64,000 nucleotides of DNA from Prunus persica (taxonomy: Eukaryota; Streptophyta; Magnoliopsida; Rosales; Rosaceae), in the NCBI RefSeq assembly GCF_000346465.2, contig NC_034011.1, forward strand, positions 9,146,087-9,210,086. Reading direction: 5' to 3'. Positions 1 through 11,007 of this stretch are shown piece by piece. The stretch's first letter is position 1. Every line of letters begins with the position of its first letter. The notes below the pieces were generated by a model. The model did not search any database. It was given only the letters and a program-made list of their open reading frames with translations, and was not told the DNA's origin. The translations under genes were made by a program, and so were the position numbers.

Positions 1-154
1 ACTCAACACTATGTGGTTATTTCTCTGTCTCCTTTCTGTCATATGTCTGCTCTCACTTTACTACTACGATGACATGCAAACTTTCTTTTTTGTGTTCTCA
101 CAATTTTTATGTTGTTTCATCCATGCTTGTTTAATTTACTTCTTTGTAACGTAA

Positions 155-765
155 TTTGGAATGGTGCGGTTTTTATACCCCATCCTGTTATTTTATGGTG
201 GTGTAATTTTTTACCCATCGCGTTGTAACACAAATTATTATAATAAAATGATGGTGTGATCTTAAAACCCATCTATTATATCTTGAATAGTGGCGCAGTT
301 ATATTGCCCACAATATATGATATATTACGCACTTCATATATATTAGGTGGTGGTCTTTATCCCCACATTTATTTTATTTATGGTATGGAGTAGGTTTATT
401 ACCCATACGGCAATATTTATTTAAAGGTGTGGCGCGGGTTTATCGTCCACACAGCTACCTTTACTTTTATTTAAAAAGTATGGAGCAGTATTAGTGCCCA
501 TACAAGCACATTTACTTTTATTTAAAGTATGATGTGGAATTAACCCTCATACTTTATGAATTTACTTTACCGCACATTTACTTTTATTTAAAGTATGACA
601 TGGAATTAACCCTCATACTTTATAAATTTACTTTACCGCATATTTACTTTTATTTAAAGTATGGTGCGGAATTAACGTCCATACAGCAAGCAATTTACTT
701 TATAAATTTACTTTACCGCACATTTAATTTTATTTAAGGTATGGTGCGGGTTTATCGTTCATACA
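155..765 (+). repeat. Array of about ten small hairpins in the copia leader
   Basis: Units spaced roughly 45-80 bases each hold a short inverted repeat around a loop of the type tgcgggtttatcg. The stems differ between units but stay paired: GTATGG/CCATAC (383-388 with 403-408; 478-483 with 498-503; 659-664 with 679-684), GTGTGG/CCACAC (427-432 with 447-452), and AAAGTATGA/TCATACTTT (524-532 with 547-555; 590-598 with 613-621). Units between about 160 and 370 are shorter (GATGG/CCATC, GTGG/CCAC). From about 525 on the units are also tandem repeats with an A/T-rich spacer (period 66, then 80). The array lies between the missing 5' LTR and gag. Confidence 0.8.
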
Positions 766-849
766 AGCAAATTCATAGCACTCTATTTTTATCATCAATT
801 AATATACCTGAATAATGAGGGCCTAAAATTCCTATTAATAAGTGGCTTA

Positions 850-1854
850 ATGTCCCAGATCCCGAACCTAAAGTTTTGGATGGCAAATTTGGCAAAACTA
901 GAGTTTGCTGTCTCGGATCTTTCTGAGGACAACTATTTATCATGGGTCCTGGATGCCAAAATCCATCTACGAGCCAATGGCCTCGGACAAACAATTGTAG
1001 ATAAGAATGATGCTTCGCCTGAAGAGAATGCGAAGGCCATGATCTTTCTTCGCCGCCACATCCATGAAGCGCTGAAGAGCGAATATGTGGTGGTTGATGA
1101 ACCATTGGTTCTATGGAAAGCTCTAGGTGAAAGATACGATCACTAGAGGATGGTGACTCTCCCAAGAGCTAGATACGAATGGACTCACTTGAGATTTCAA
1201 AATTTCAAGTCAGTGTCCGAGTATAACTCTGCTATGCACAGAATTACCTCATTAATGAGGCTATGTGGTGAAAATATATCTAAGGAGGATATGCTCGAAA
1301 AAACTCTGAGCACTTTTCATCCTTCAAATGTCCTCCTTCAGCAGCAATACAAACATAGCGGTTTCAAGAAGTACTCGGAACTTGTATCTTGCCTCTTGTT
1401 AGCTGAGCAGAATAATGAGCTCTTATTAAAGAATCACCAATCTCGCCCAACGGGCTCAGCACCACTTCCTGAAATAAATGCTGCATCTCAGGAAGTGAAT
1501 GCCACTTCATCTCGTGGCAGTATCAACAAACGTGGGCAAGGGGGCAAGCGTGGCTGCTGGCAAGAAAGCAAAAAAGATCGTGGTGCTCGTTCAGATGGTT
1601 TAGTTCCAAGGAGCAGTCCATCCACGAATGGCAAAAATTCATCCCGTAATAAGGGAAAGGCACAGACGAGCCATGTGCCTAGCAATGTTGAAAGCACTTG
1701 TCACAGATGTGGTGCAAAGGGACATTGGGTGCGCGCATGTCGTACACCCAAGCATTTGGCGGATCTCTATCAAGCTTCACTTAAGAACAGGAAAGTGGAG
1801 ATAAATTACATTGATCATGCTCCGCCAGCCACAGATGGCTCATCAAAAATATAA
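850..1854 (+). pseudogene. copia gag (nucleocapsid), one nonsense codon
   Basis: The reading frame starts at an ATG and runs 99 codons to a TAG at 1144-1146. It then continues in the same frame for a further 234 codons, so the product is a gag of about 330 residues split by one stop. The second half ends with a basic, Ser/Asn-rich stretch and a CCHC zinc knuckle (C-x2-C-x4-H-x4-C, coded near 1700-1740), the RNA-binding motif of copia nucleocapsid. The segment following the stop is the retrotransposon gag domain (sequence near 1170-1250). The stop is best explained as CAG to TAG, since this position is commonly His-Gln in related gag proteins (from memory of the family). The protease frame follows after a short spacer. 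Confidence 0.88.
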
Positions 1855-2000
1855 GACGCATGTTTCTGATTTTATTACTGAAAGAGGGAATGAAGCTTAT
1901 GGGTCTGATTTCTTCTTTTTGATTCAGCTTATTTTACTTATTTGAAGGCATAGATGTAAATTATGGATGCCCTCAAAACAAAGGCTATGGCAAAAATATT

Positions 2001-5000
2001 TGTCTCGCAGATAGCGTGACTACTCATACGATCCTTCAAGATCAGAAGTATTTCTCAAAATTAATGCTTACAAAAGCAAAGGTAACAACCATATCAGGTC
2101 CTGCAGATCTGATTGAAGGCTCAGGAATAGCCCAAATTATGTTACCAAATGGAACAATACTGTCCATTCCAGATGCTTTGTATTCATCTAACTCCAGAAG
2201 GAATCTGTTGAGTTTCAAAGATTTACGTTTGAATGGCTACCATGTTGAAACAAAGAAAGAGGAAAACATGGAATATCTTTGCATTACCTCCAGTGACACC
2301 CAAAAGCGTATACTAGAGAAGCTTTGTGCGCTCTCATCAGGGTTGTATTATACAAACATACGGACAATTGAGGCACATAGTGTCATGGACCAAGAGTCCA
2401 TCGACTCAAATGTTTTTAAGCTTTGGCATGACAGGTTGGGTCATCCTGGATCCGCCATGATGCGCAGGATGATTACCAACTCTAAAGGACATCCCTTGTT
2501 GACTAAACACATTATGTTATCAAGTGACATCTTTTCCCAAGTTTGTTCACAAGGGAAGTTGGTGATCAGACCATCACAACCAAAGGTTGATGTTGAGTCT
2601 CCATCATTTTTGTAGAGAATTCAAGGGGACATTTGTGGACCTATTCATCCCCCATGTGGACCATTTCAGTACTTTATGGTCTTGGTGGACGCATTTACCC
2701 GATGGTCACATGTTTGTCTTTTGTCCACTCGAAATATGGTATTTGCTAGGCTTTTGGCTCAGATAATTAAATTACAAGCCCAATTCCCAGATTATCCCAT
2801 TAAGTCAATCAAACTCGATAATGCTAGTGAGTTTACATCTCAGACTTTTGATGACTACTGCATGTCACTAGGCATTGACATTGAACATCCTGTTCCCCAT
2901 GTACATATTCAAAATGGCTTGGCAGAAGCTTTAATTAAGCGCCTTCAGTTGATAGCACGCACTTTGCTAATGAAAACAAAGTTGCCAGTTTCTGTTTGGG
3001 GATATGTCATTTTACATGCAGCATCACTTGTGCGATTGAGGCCCGTCGCCAACAATCAATATTCTCCAATACAACTCGTATTGGGGAATCAACCAAACAT
3101 TTCACATTTAAGAGTTTTTGGGTGTGCAGTATATGTGCCCATTGCACCACCGCAACATACTAAGATGCGCCCTCAACGCAGATTGGGAATTTATGTTGGT
3201 TTTGATTCACCATCTATCATCAGATATCTGGAACCCCTGACGGGTGATATTTTTACCCACGATTTGCGAATTGTCATTTTGATAAGACAATCTTCCCACC
3301 ATTAGGGGGAGAAAAATCTGTGTCTAAAGAACAAGGCAAACTCATTCCTGAAGAACGACATGAATTATCGTGGAATGTACCCACATTGTCTCATCTCGAT
3401 TCTCATACTGCTCAATGCGAAAACGAAGTGAGAAGGATCGTTCACCTCCAAAGTATTGCAAATCAGATGCCAGATGCATTTAATGATGCAGCAAAAGTGA
3501 CAAAATCTCATATCCCAGCTGCAAATGCACCGCACGGATTGATGTCCATAATGGACAAAACAATGTGCTAGCAAATGGTTCATCTGTTGCACGCCTGAAG
3601 CGTGGCAGACCACTAGGCTCAAAGGATTCAGTTCCTCGAAAGAGGAAGTTGATGGACAAAATGAATCCAAATGAAATAAATAGAGAGCCCACAATTCATA
3701 ATTCAAATGCCCCCAAAGAGGGACAGGTACTTCCTGAAAAGGAAAACGTCATTGGTGAGACAAGTGCCCCTGGAGTGGCAACTGTACCTAAAAGTCAAGA
3801 AATCTCCATAAATTATACGTCCACGGATGAATTGTGGAATAGAAATGAGATGATCATCGATGATATATTTGCATTCTCAGTGGCTGCTGAGATCATAAAA
3901 AATGATGATATTGAGCCGTGCTCTATTGATGAATGTACACAGAGGCAAGATTGGCCTAAGTGGAAAGATGCAATCCAGGCAGAATTAAATTTTTTGGAAA
4001 AAAGGAGTGTTTTTGGACATATTGTTCCAACTCCACCCAATGTGAACCCTGTAGGTTACAAGTGGGTATTTACAAGAAAGCGCAATGAGAAAAATGAGAT
4101 CTCAAGGTATAAAGCGCGACTCGTTGCGCAAGGTTTTTCACAAAAGCCTGGAATTGATTATGTGGAAACGTACTCTCCAGTAATGGACACAATTACATTC
4201 CGTTACTTAATAAGTTTGACGGTTTCAGAAAAACTTGAAATGAGACTCATGGATGTCATTACCGCATATCTGTATGGAGAATTGGATATGAAAGTCCCAG
4301 AAGGATTCAAGCTGCTTGAAGCAACCAGAAATAAACCATAGGGCATATTCTCAGTTAAATTGAGAAGATCATTATATGGGCTAAAACAATCTGGACGAAT
4401 GTGGTACAATCGTCTCAGTAAGTATTTACTGAAGGAAGGATACACAAATGATCATATTTGCCCATGTGTGCTTATTAAGAAATCAGAGTCTGGATTTGCG
4501 ATAGTGGCAGTATATGTCGATGACATGAATCTAATTGGAACTTCTGAAGAGCTTCAAAAGACTGCTGATTATCTCAAACGTGAGTTTGAGATGAAAGACC
4601 TTGGAAAGACAAAATATTATCTTGGCTTGCAGATTGAGCACAGTGCTAATGGAATTTCGGTGCATCAATCAACTTATATTGAAAAAGTATTGAAACGGTT
4701 TGGCATGGATAAAGCCCATCCACTTAGCACTCTAATGGTCATTCGGTCGCTTGACACTAAGAAAGACCCATATCGTCTAAAAGGGGATGATGAAATGGTC
4801 CTTGGTCCAGAAGTACCATATCTTAGTGCAATAGGTGCTTTATTGTACCTAGCACAATGTACCAGACCAGACATATCATTTTCAGTAAATCTGTTAGCAA
4901 GGTACAGTTCTGCTCCAACAAGGCGACATTGGACCGGCATCAAACATGTTCTACGATACCTTCGTGGGACAACAGACATGGGCTTATTCTATTCCAGTGA

Positions 5001-5562
5001 ATCGACCAACGCCTAGAGTATTGTTGGGTATGCTGATGCAGGATATCTCTCTGATCCACATCAAGGACGATCACAGACTGGGTATGTATTTACATGTGGA
5101 GGAACTGCAATCTCATGGTGCTCAATGAAACAAACACTAGTGGCCACATCTTCCAATCACTCAGAAATACTTGCCCTCCATGAAGCCAGTCGTGAATGCG
5201 TTTGGTTAAGGTCGGTGATCCATCACATCCGAAGCACATGTGCCCTACCCTCAGCAACAGACACTCTAACAATCTTGAATGAGAACAATGCAGCTTGTAT
5301 TGCTCAGATCACAGGAGGGTATATCAAGGGTGACAGGACTAAGCACATATCACCAAAGTTTTTCTACACACATGAGCTCCAGAAGAGTCAAGAAATCAAA
5401 GTCAGACAAATCCGCTCAAGCGATAACCTGGCAGACCTCTTCACCAAATCATTGCCGAAATGTACATTCCAAAAGTTAGTGCATGGCATCGGATTACGAC
5501 AACTCTACAAGCAATCAAGTTGGAGCATGCAAAATCAGGGGGAGCATTCAAGAGTCCTCTAA
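2001..5562 (+). pseudogene. copia pol: protease, integrase, RT, RNase H (decayed)
   Basis: In order: a protease remnant at 2001-2150 whose catalytic triplet reads Asp-Ser-Val (2010-2018) instead of the usual Asp-Ser/Thr-Gly/Ala; a GAG-pre-integrase motif near 2430; an integrase core with D-D-E residues still present (Asp near 2626, Asp near 2817, Glu near 2926); reverse transcriptase from about 3950 with the YVDD active site near 4515; and RNase H from 5017. In-frame TAG codons lie at 2613-2615, 4339-4341 and 5014-5016. Frameshifts lie near 3257 (just before the conserved segment preceding the connection region) and near 3530; after each, the homologous protein continues in another frame. No functional polyprotein can be made. 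Confidence 0.92.
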
Positions 5563-5580
5563 CACAGGACATATGCTCAT

Positions 5581-5751
5581 TGTACTCTTTTTCCTTCGAC
5601 TTGGGTTTTTCCCACCGGGTTTTTCCTAGCAAGGTTTTAACGAAGCAACATGAGCGCATTACCCTTATGTCCCAAATAAAGTTGTACTCTTTTTCTTTCG
5701 CTTAGGTTTTTTCCCACTAGGTTTTTCCAAGCAAGATATTAATGAGGCAAC
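5581..5751 (+). repeat. Two-copy tandem repeat upstream of the polypurine tract
   Basis: The stretch starting tgtactctttttccttcg at 5581-5650 recurs at 5683-5751 with some changes. Each copy contains a gggtttttcccac-type motif followed by aagcaa/gaggcaacc. It lies in the 3' untranslated part of the copia element, between the RNase H stop and the 3' LTR. The function is unknown; such duplications are seen in several plant copia elements. Confidence 0.7.
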
Positions 5752-5774
5752 CAATCTAGGGACATGTGGTCTTC

Positions 5775-5783
5775 AAGGGGGAG
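5775..5783 (+). promoter_or_regulatory. Polypurine tract (plus-strand primer)
   Basis: A purine run (aagggggag) sits immediately before the TG of the 3' LTR, the expected position of the primer for plus-strand DNA synthesis. Confidence 0.85.
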
Positions 5784-6127
5784 TGTTATAAAGAAGTGAA
5801 GCCCACATAGATAAAGCTAGAGGGTATTAGTCAAAAGATGGAGATAAAGCTAGAAGGTATTAGTCAAAAGATGGAATAATGATGTTGGGGAGAAATCATT
5901 ATGTCTCCCTTAAAAGCCATTTGCTTTGCCTATAAATAGGCATTATATTTGCTTGTAAACACACACGAATGAGAGAAGAGAATAGAGTGAGAGTCAGAGA
6001 GAAGAGAAAGAGTGAAGTTTATCTAAGGAGAAATTCTGTCAGTGTAAACACCACAAAGAGAAATATAATTCGACTCTCAATATTACAGTGGTACTTCTCA
6101 TACTCCGATTACTCTAGTTTTATAACA
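5784..6127 (+). repeat. 3' LTR of the copia element
   Basis: The 344-base segment starts TGTTATAAAG and ends TTTTATAACA, giving 9-base inverted termini with TG...CA. It follows a polypurine tract directly. It holds a TATA-like tataaatagg near 5932 and a purine-rich (gagagaagag) stretch downstream, as expected for a promoter and leader. There is an internal short direct repeat (agataaagctagaRggtattagtcaaaagatgg type) near 5808-5875. Confidence 0.9.
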
Positions 6128-6712
6128 CTTTCCTAATTCTTTACTATATCTAATTCCTTGTAAAACATTCATATGTAAACTCCTATATATACCTCCTTAT
6201 GGAGAAGAATAAAGAACAACCCAAAATATTCAAACCATATTCATATTTTAGCATAATCAAGTGTTCAGATTTTAACTATTTTTTATTTAAAAAAATCCCC
6301 TAAATGCAGAGGCTCTGTTCCAAGTTACCATCCCTAATTCTATCGATTGATCCCTAATTCTATCATAGTTGCTATGAGTTTGGACAAAGGAAATTTCCAA
6401 CTTCAGAGTAGACACCTTTTTCACTCATATAAAGTTGCACCCATTGGTCGTTAAACAATCTTGGTCTTGGGGTCTTTTATTTTTTATTTTTCATCAAAAG
6501 CTTGACTTTGAACATGAGCAAGCCGAGTTTGAACTGGCTACTATTTTGGTCCACAAATCTTGGCCGGCATGAAAATGATGCCCTGACCAATCCTTTTACC
6601 TCTTCAATGACTTAAATTAATTTCTCTCACAAGCTTGACTTTGAAGAGTTTAATACTACTTCTCTAGGATTTTCAGGCACCTCAGATTCTCAAGCACAAA
6701 GATAGAATAAAG
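6128..6712. other. Intergenic DNA upstream of the F-box gene
   Basis: No coding sequence was recognised. It is A/T-rich with a short duplicated phrase (tccctaattctatc at about 6331 and 6352). It presumably contains the promoter and 5' UTR of the F-box gene; no clear TATA box was picked out. Confidence 0.5.
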
Positions 6713-7864
6713 ATGTCAGAGTACCTTCCTCCAGAAATCATAACCCAAATTCTTCTTAGGCTACCCATCAAATCTCTTCTTCAGTGCACCTCTATCTGCA
6801 AATCTTGGAACTCCCTAATTAAACACACTAGATTCATCAACAACCACCTTAACCTCAATTTAGACAAAACAAGCAATTCCCCTTTGCTCCTTCTCAGGCA
6901 CTGCCCCAAGGACCCCACTAGAGAGCTCTATTCTCTACACTTAGACAATGGTTCATTCCAAGAACACTCAAAGCCAGAGCTTCCAGTTCAGAGCCTCAAT
7001 GAGTGTTTCCGAATCGTGGGTTCGTGCAACGGATTGATTCTCCTCTCGGATGATTACTTCACAGATTACAACATGTTTGTTCTATGGAACCCCTCCATTA
7101 GAAAGTTCATCACGCTTGCTAAGCCTCATGTCCCAAAATCTCCCCATCATTCTGTTTATGGCTTTGGCTTTGATTCTAAGAAAAATGATTACAAGGTAGT
7201 AAGACTGGTGTATCTCCGCCAAAATGAAGGCCAAGCTTGCCCGAAAATCGAGCTTTATTCGCTAAACTCAGGGTCTTGGAAAAGCATTACATCAGCTGCT
7301 CCCAGTTATCAGATTGCTCAAAACTTTCGGGCTCAAGTTTTTGTCAATGGGGCTGTCCATTGGGTTGCGTCTTGTAAGAAAGGAAATTGTTTTCGCAATG
7401 TGGTTTTGTCCTTTGATATGAGTAATGAGACTTTCCAGGAGATTGAGCTGCCAGAAGACTTAGCTTGTGAGTTGCCAACTAAGTACATGCCCATTTCGGC
7501 TGCCGGCAAGTCCATTTGTGTAAAGCACTTTGATCAAAATAGACATACTATGTGGGTTATGAGAGAGTATGGGGTCGTGGAATCTTGGGAAAAGCAAGTC
7601 TCTGTTGATGTACATGTCACTCCCAATTTCACTCCCAAATTCAGAGTACTGCAGGTTTTGGGGTGTAGGAAAAATAATGGTGAGTTTCTATTAGAAAGGT
7701 ATGACCATGGAAGAAAGATTGGAGAGTTAGTCTCTCATGATCCCAAGAAGAACACAAATGAGTTTCTTGGAGTTCACACAGATCCAGGGTATTCATGTAT
7801 TGTATATTACACGGAAAGCCTAGTTTTGCTAGATAAGATGAGCAGATCCATGCAGATTTCATGA
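6713..7864 (+). CDS. F-box protein with F-box-associated (FBA) domain
   Basis: A single uninterrupted 383-codon reading frame. Residues 5-45 are a typical F-box (LPPEIITQILLRLPIKSLL, then a CxSWNSLI-type helix), the part that binds SKP1 in SCF ubiquitin ligases. Residues about 100-330 match the FBA type 1 region (motifs SCNGLILL, LWNPSIRKF, YGFGFDSKKNDYKVVR, ELYSLNSGSWK, NGAVHWVA), which binds the substrate. The length of 383 residues is normal for the intronless plant F-box/FBA (CPR1-like, kelch-like) family, and the first ATG gives a complete F-box. The target is unknown. The family also contains the Rosaceae S-locus F-box genes, but nothing here shows a role in self-incompatibility. Confidence 0.93.
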   Translation: MSEYLPPEIITQILLRLPIKSLLQCTSICKSWNSLIKHTRFINNHLNLNLDKTSNSPLLLLRHCPKDPTRELYSLHLDNGSFQEHSKPELPVQSLNECFRIVGSCNGLILLSDDYFTDYNMFVLWNPSIRKFITLAKPHVPKSPHHSVYGFGFDSKKNDYKVVRLVYLRQNEGQACPKIELYSLNSGSWKSITSAAPSYQIAQNFRAQVFVNGAVHWVASCKKGNCFRNVVLSFDMSNETFQEIELPEDLACELPTKYMPISAAGKSICVKHFDQNRHTMWVMREYGVVESWEKQVSVDVHVTPNFTPKFRVLQVLGCRKNNGEFLLERYDHGRKIGELVSHDPKKNTNEFLGVHTDPGYSCIVYYTESLVLLDKMSRSMQIS

Positions 7865-8614
7865 AGGAGGAAGAAGAGGAGGAGCCAAAAAATGTAGCAG
7901 CTTTGTTTTCATGTTCATTATATCTTGATATAATACTGTATGCTTGCTTATTGGATTATGTGTGTTTGTCTCTTGATGATGAGAGCGTTCTACAAACAAA
8001 ATAGAAGAAGTTCCTTTTTCTGTTGGATTTGGTTATAGTTTGGATGTAAGATGATGATCTTGGACTCAAAAGTTTCTGGTTAATACATTTAATTCGGTTG
8101 CCTAATAAATAAAATGAATTTGGAATGATAGGAGACAAAATTAACTCAAATCACCACCATAACCCCTAAAACTCAAGTGCTAATTTGACATTCTTGCTCA
8201 ATCCAGCCCTTGCCCCTCCTTCCACCAGCAACATCCCCAACAACACAATAACAATCATCCAATGAATCACTAGGCAAGCTCGGGAACTCCACTTTCCTTT
8301 CGAAGAAGCTCTAACCTCAATATTTTCAAAAGTCCAAGTACCAAACTCTTGGAGGGTTCATATATCTTTGGATGATACCAGTCAAAGAATGTGCAAACTT
8401 GTCTTTTCTACACGGCGAAAACTAAAATAAGAAAAAAAAAAAATTACAGGTAAACTTTGGTAAACAAAAAGGCTGATACACTAATGCAATTCTCCCAAGT
8501 TATCTTCAGTTCACGATGTCATCAAAAAAACATTTATTTCCACATCGGACCTTGGGTGCATCCATTTCTATTCTCAAATTTGTAAACAAGGTATTATGGT
8601 TAAATCAAGAATTC
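7865..8614. other. 3' UTR and intergenic DNA
   Basis: The first 250 or so bases probably hold the 3' UTR of the F-box gene (A/T-rich, with several aataaa-like signals such as the one near 8104). Beyond this no gene is seen. Confidence 0.4.
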
Positions 8615-8746
8615 TATAGTGAGGGTCTTATATATGGCCCTTAGGTGAGGCCCTATCTCTTAATTATTTGATCAAATTGGTTAGCCTGATCCAACGATTA
8701 AGAGATAGAACCTCACCTAAGAGCTATATATAAGGCCCTCACTATA
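8615..8746. mobile_element. Foldback MITE-like element
   Basis: The left arm beginning tatagtgagggtcttatata pairs with a right arm ending tatataaggccctcactata. The arms are about 48 bases each with a few mismatches, around a spacer of about 35 bases. It has no coding capacity. The size and structure are those of a miniature inverted-repeat element; the superfamily and target duplication could not be assigned with confidence. Confidence 0.8.
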
Positions 8747-9766
8747 AAATGACTCTTGGTTGAATAGTCGTGGCGGGCCAACAAGAGGCCCTCTAATTGT
8801 TTTGTCCAACATCATCGGCAAACACATGCGAGTGCCACGTAGGCAGATAACACATGCCCCGACAATCTTCTTAAATGTAATATTTTTATGTATGAGTTTG
8901 TAAATGTCTAACAAAAAGTGTGATCAGGCATTAATTGTTTGGCTTCTGTACATGAAACTGTAAAGCTTCCCAATTGGAATATTAATACCAATATAATTAA
9001 CATGATCTAGTACTGATCGATTGATCATTAATCATGGGTTTTGTATGTTATTATTTCTATTTCTGTTTTCGTTATTATTGTAGTAAGTTACTGAGTATAT
9101 TTATGTTCTCATGAATTTGTGGGAGCAACTGGTTTAACTTTTACATTTAATTAATGCGTAATTCATAATTACGATTAATTAGGGGAAGGGGAGTGATCAC
9201 CTACATCTCATCCCTGTACCTGTAGACTGACAATTGACACTGCATTGAGGACCTATTTGATGTTGATACCAGACCCTATTTCCTGCCACCAAAGAAGAAA
9301 AGAGCTCCTGTCTCTCCCAGCAGCTTGCAATCTTGTCACCTGTATCAACATTCATGCAGTTGCGACATTTCAAGGTATAATCCTAATTCATGAAAAAATC
9401 AGATGTTCCCTGCAATTTTTGTTTTCCTATTTACCAACATATACTTCTTCAGAGAATTGATGTAAGCGCCACAATGAGAAATTCTTTTGTTGAGATTCGA
9501 CAGAGTCAAACAAACCAGCAAATAAACAAACAGTGATGCATGCAATATGGTTTCATAAAATTCAGGGCAGAAAAGTGCAACACATTCTGTCATTGCAGTA
9601 TCTCACTTAGTGGTCTTTATCTCTATGATAAGTACTGTGTCACATTCTATACGGAGCCTAACTAGAAAATAGAGTGGTTAGATGATATGGCCTTTTAATT
9701 GCCTTCATAGATATGACCTCCTCTTTTGTTTCTTATTTAATCTCTTAGATCTGATTTTTTTTTTTT

Positions 9767-9869
9767 GAAAATACAGTGGTAAGTTCATATTGTCTATACA
9801 GCCCTCAATGACATATTTTTGAAAATACAGTGGTAAGTTCATATTGTCTATACAGCCCTCAATGACATA
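9767..9869 (+). repeat. Perfect two-copy tandem duplication, 54-base unit
   Basis: The unit gaaaatacagtggtaag...caatgacata occurs at 9767 and again at 9821 without visible change in the shared part, so the duplication looks recent. Confidence 0.9.
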
Positions 9870-10390
9870 CGTAAAGTCTAAAAACTAGTGCAAGCAATCT
9901 AAATCACCCTAGATGGGAAATGGTAGAACAAATTTCCCGAAAGGTTATTTATTCACTTCCGAACACTTTCTCACAAGCTATTTGATGATGAGTGACAGTT
10001 GGAGAGGAGAAGGAATGATGGTTTAGAGTGGATGAGAAGAGAAAAAAGAGAGTAGGTAAGGGTACTTACAAGCCATTAACAAAATGGTTTTTTGACTCTA
10101 CAGGCCTCTTCAAGTTCACGTTGCTTTCTATACGACATCGACACCACCTCTGAGGTTATTTCCTTCTTCACTTCCTTTGGAAAGCAACTGAGAATTTGTT
10201 CTTCCTCCAAAGACAGAGCTCTAGTCTCCCAGCAGCTTGTATTCTGCACACCTGTATTAACAATTGTGATGTTTAAAGTAAAGGCAACATATATCAGTTG
10301 TTCCACACAATTTAAATTATTTAACAAAAAATTCTGATGATGAGCTTACAGTCACAGAAACAACAAATACAATATGCTTTCAGGGGAAAG

Positions 10391-10474
10391 AGAGGAAAAA
10401 AAAAAAAAAAAAAAAAAAAAAAAGGTGCCATGACTAAAGAGAGTTTAGTCTTTTGTCATGGCACCCTATTTTTT
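10391..10474. repeat. Poly-A run and 11-base hairpin
   Basis: A run of about 30 A residues is followed by GGTGCCATGAC (10424-10434) and its exact complement GTCATGGCACC (10455-10465), then a T-rich run. The A and T runs extend the foldback. It could be a tiny foldback element. Confidence 0.7.
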
Positions 10475-11007
10475 TTCAAATTCAGAGCTAAAATCCAAAA
10501 AGACAAAAACAAGAAACAGTTTACATTTTATTTCAGAGCAGAGTATTTCTTGTTACTTTAGGCACCATTAAAACAGTAACTTCTATTCAGAAAGTCTCAA
10601 AACAATATGCTTGATTATTCTGAAATTACCATCATATTCATCATGTCAGACAAATTGAATTTGTTAGCATTTGACAATGTGAAACATCAAACGCAGACCC
10701 AAAACATGAAACAAAAGAAAAGGTTTAGCATTTGAATTCAAAGAAGAGTGTTCTTTTTTATTTTAGGCACTAATGCAACATAAGTAACTTCTATTCGTAT
10801 AGTAACCATGTTTAGTCCTATTTAGTGTATTAACAAGTTAGTGCCTGTTCATTCAGAATGTATCAAACAATATACATCATTAACTGAATAAAATATCGAA
10901 ATAAAATATTTCAATTATCATTTACATATTAAAGATTTTAATAAAATTTCCCCAACAGAAAGGTTTTACACAAGCAAGACGGCTTATGATGGCAGTTGAA
11001 AAATTAT

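Larger units (their letters stand above)
1..6127 (+). mobile_element. Ty1/copia LTR retrotransposon, 5' LTR outside window
   Basis: The order is leader, gag, protease, integrase, reverse transcriptase, RNase H, polypurine tract, LTR, which is the copia order. The 3' LTR is present but no matching LTR is seen at the left, so the 5' LTR must lie before the window. The coding part is dead: four in-frame TAG codons and two frameshifts. The downstream flank of the 3' LTR begins ctttc, which is the sequence to look for as a target duplication upstream. The lineage within copia was not assigned. Confidence 0.93.
8747..11007. other. Intergenic DNA, no recognised gene
   Basis: A/T-rich sequence. Two loosely similar segments (about 9285-9360 and 10195-10265, sharing the phrase cccagcagcttg) suggest an old dispersed repeat. 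Another diverged pair is near 10500-10610 and 10690-10880 (shared ttttaggcac and gtaacttctattc phrases). A minus-strand frame at 10076-10327 has exon-like acidic/basic composition but no recognised homology, so it is not called as a gene. Confidence 0.4.

Noticed and set aside
1..780. 5' LTR of the copia element within the window
   Set aside because: The sequence does not match the 3' LTR at 5784-6127 anywhere in this stretch, and no primer binding site was recognised.
6713..7864. S-locus F-box (self-incompatibility) identity
   Set aside because: The domain layout fits, but the same layout is shared by hundreds of plant F-box genes and no S-RNase is nearby.
10076..10327. Minus-strand frame with exon-like composition
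   Set aside because: No homology was recognised and no consistent splice partners were found; it is kept only as a note in the intergenic entry.
10337..10561. Lysine-rich frame on the plus strand
   Set aside because: The lysines are a poly-A run; the rest is not conserved in any way I can recognise.
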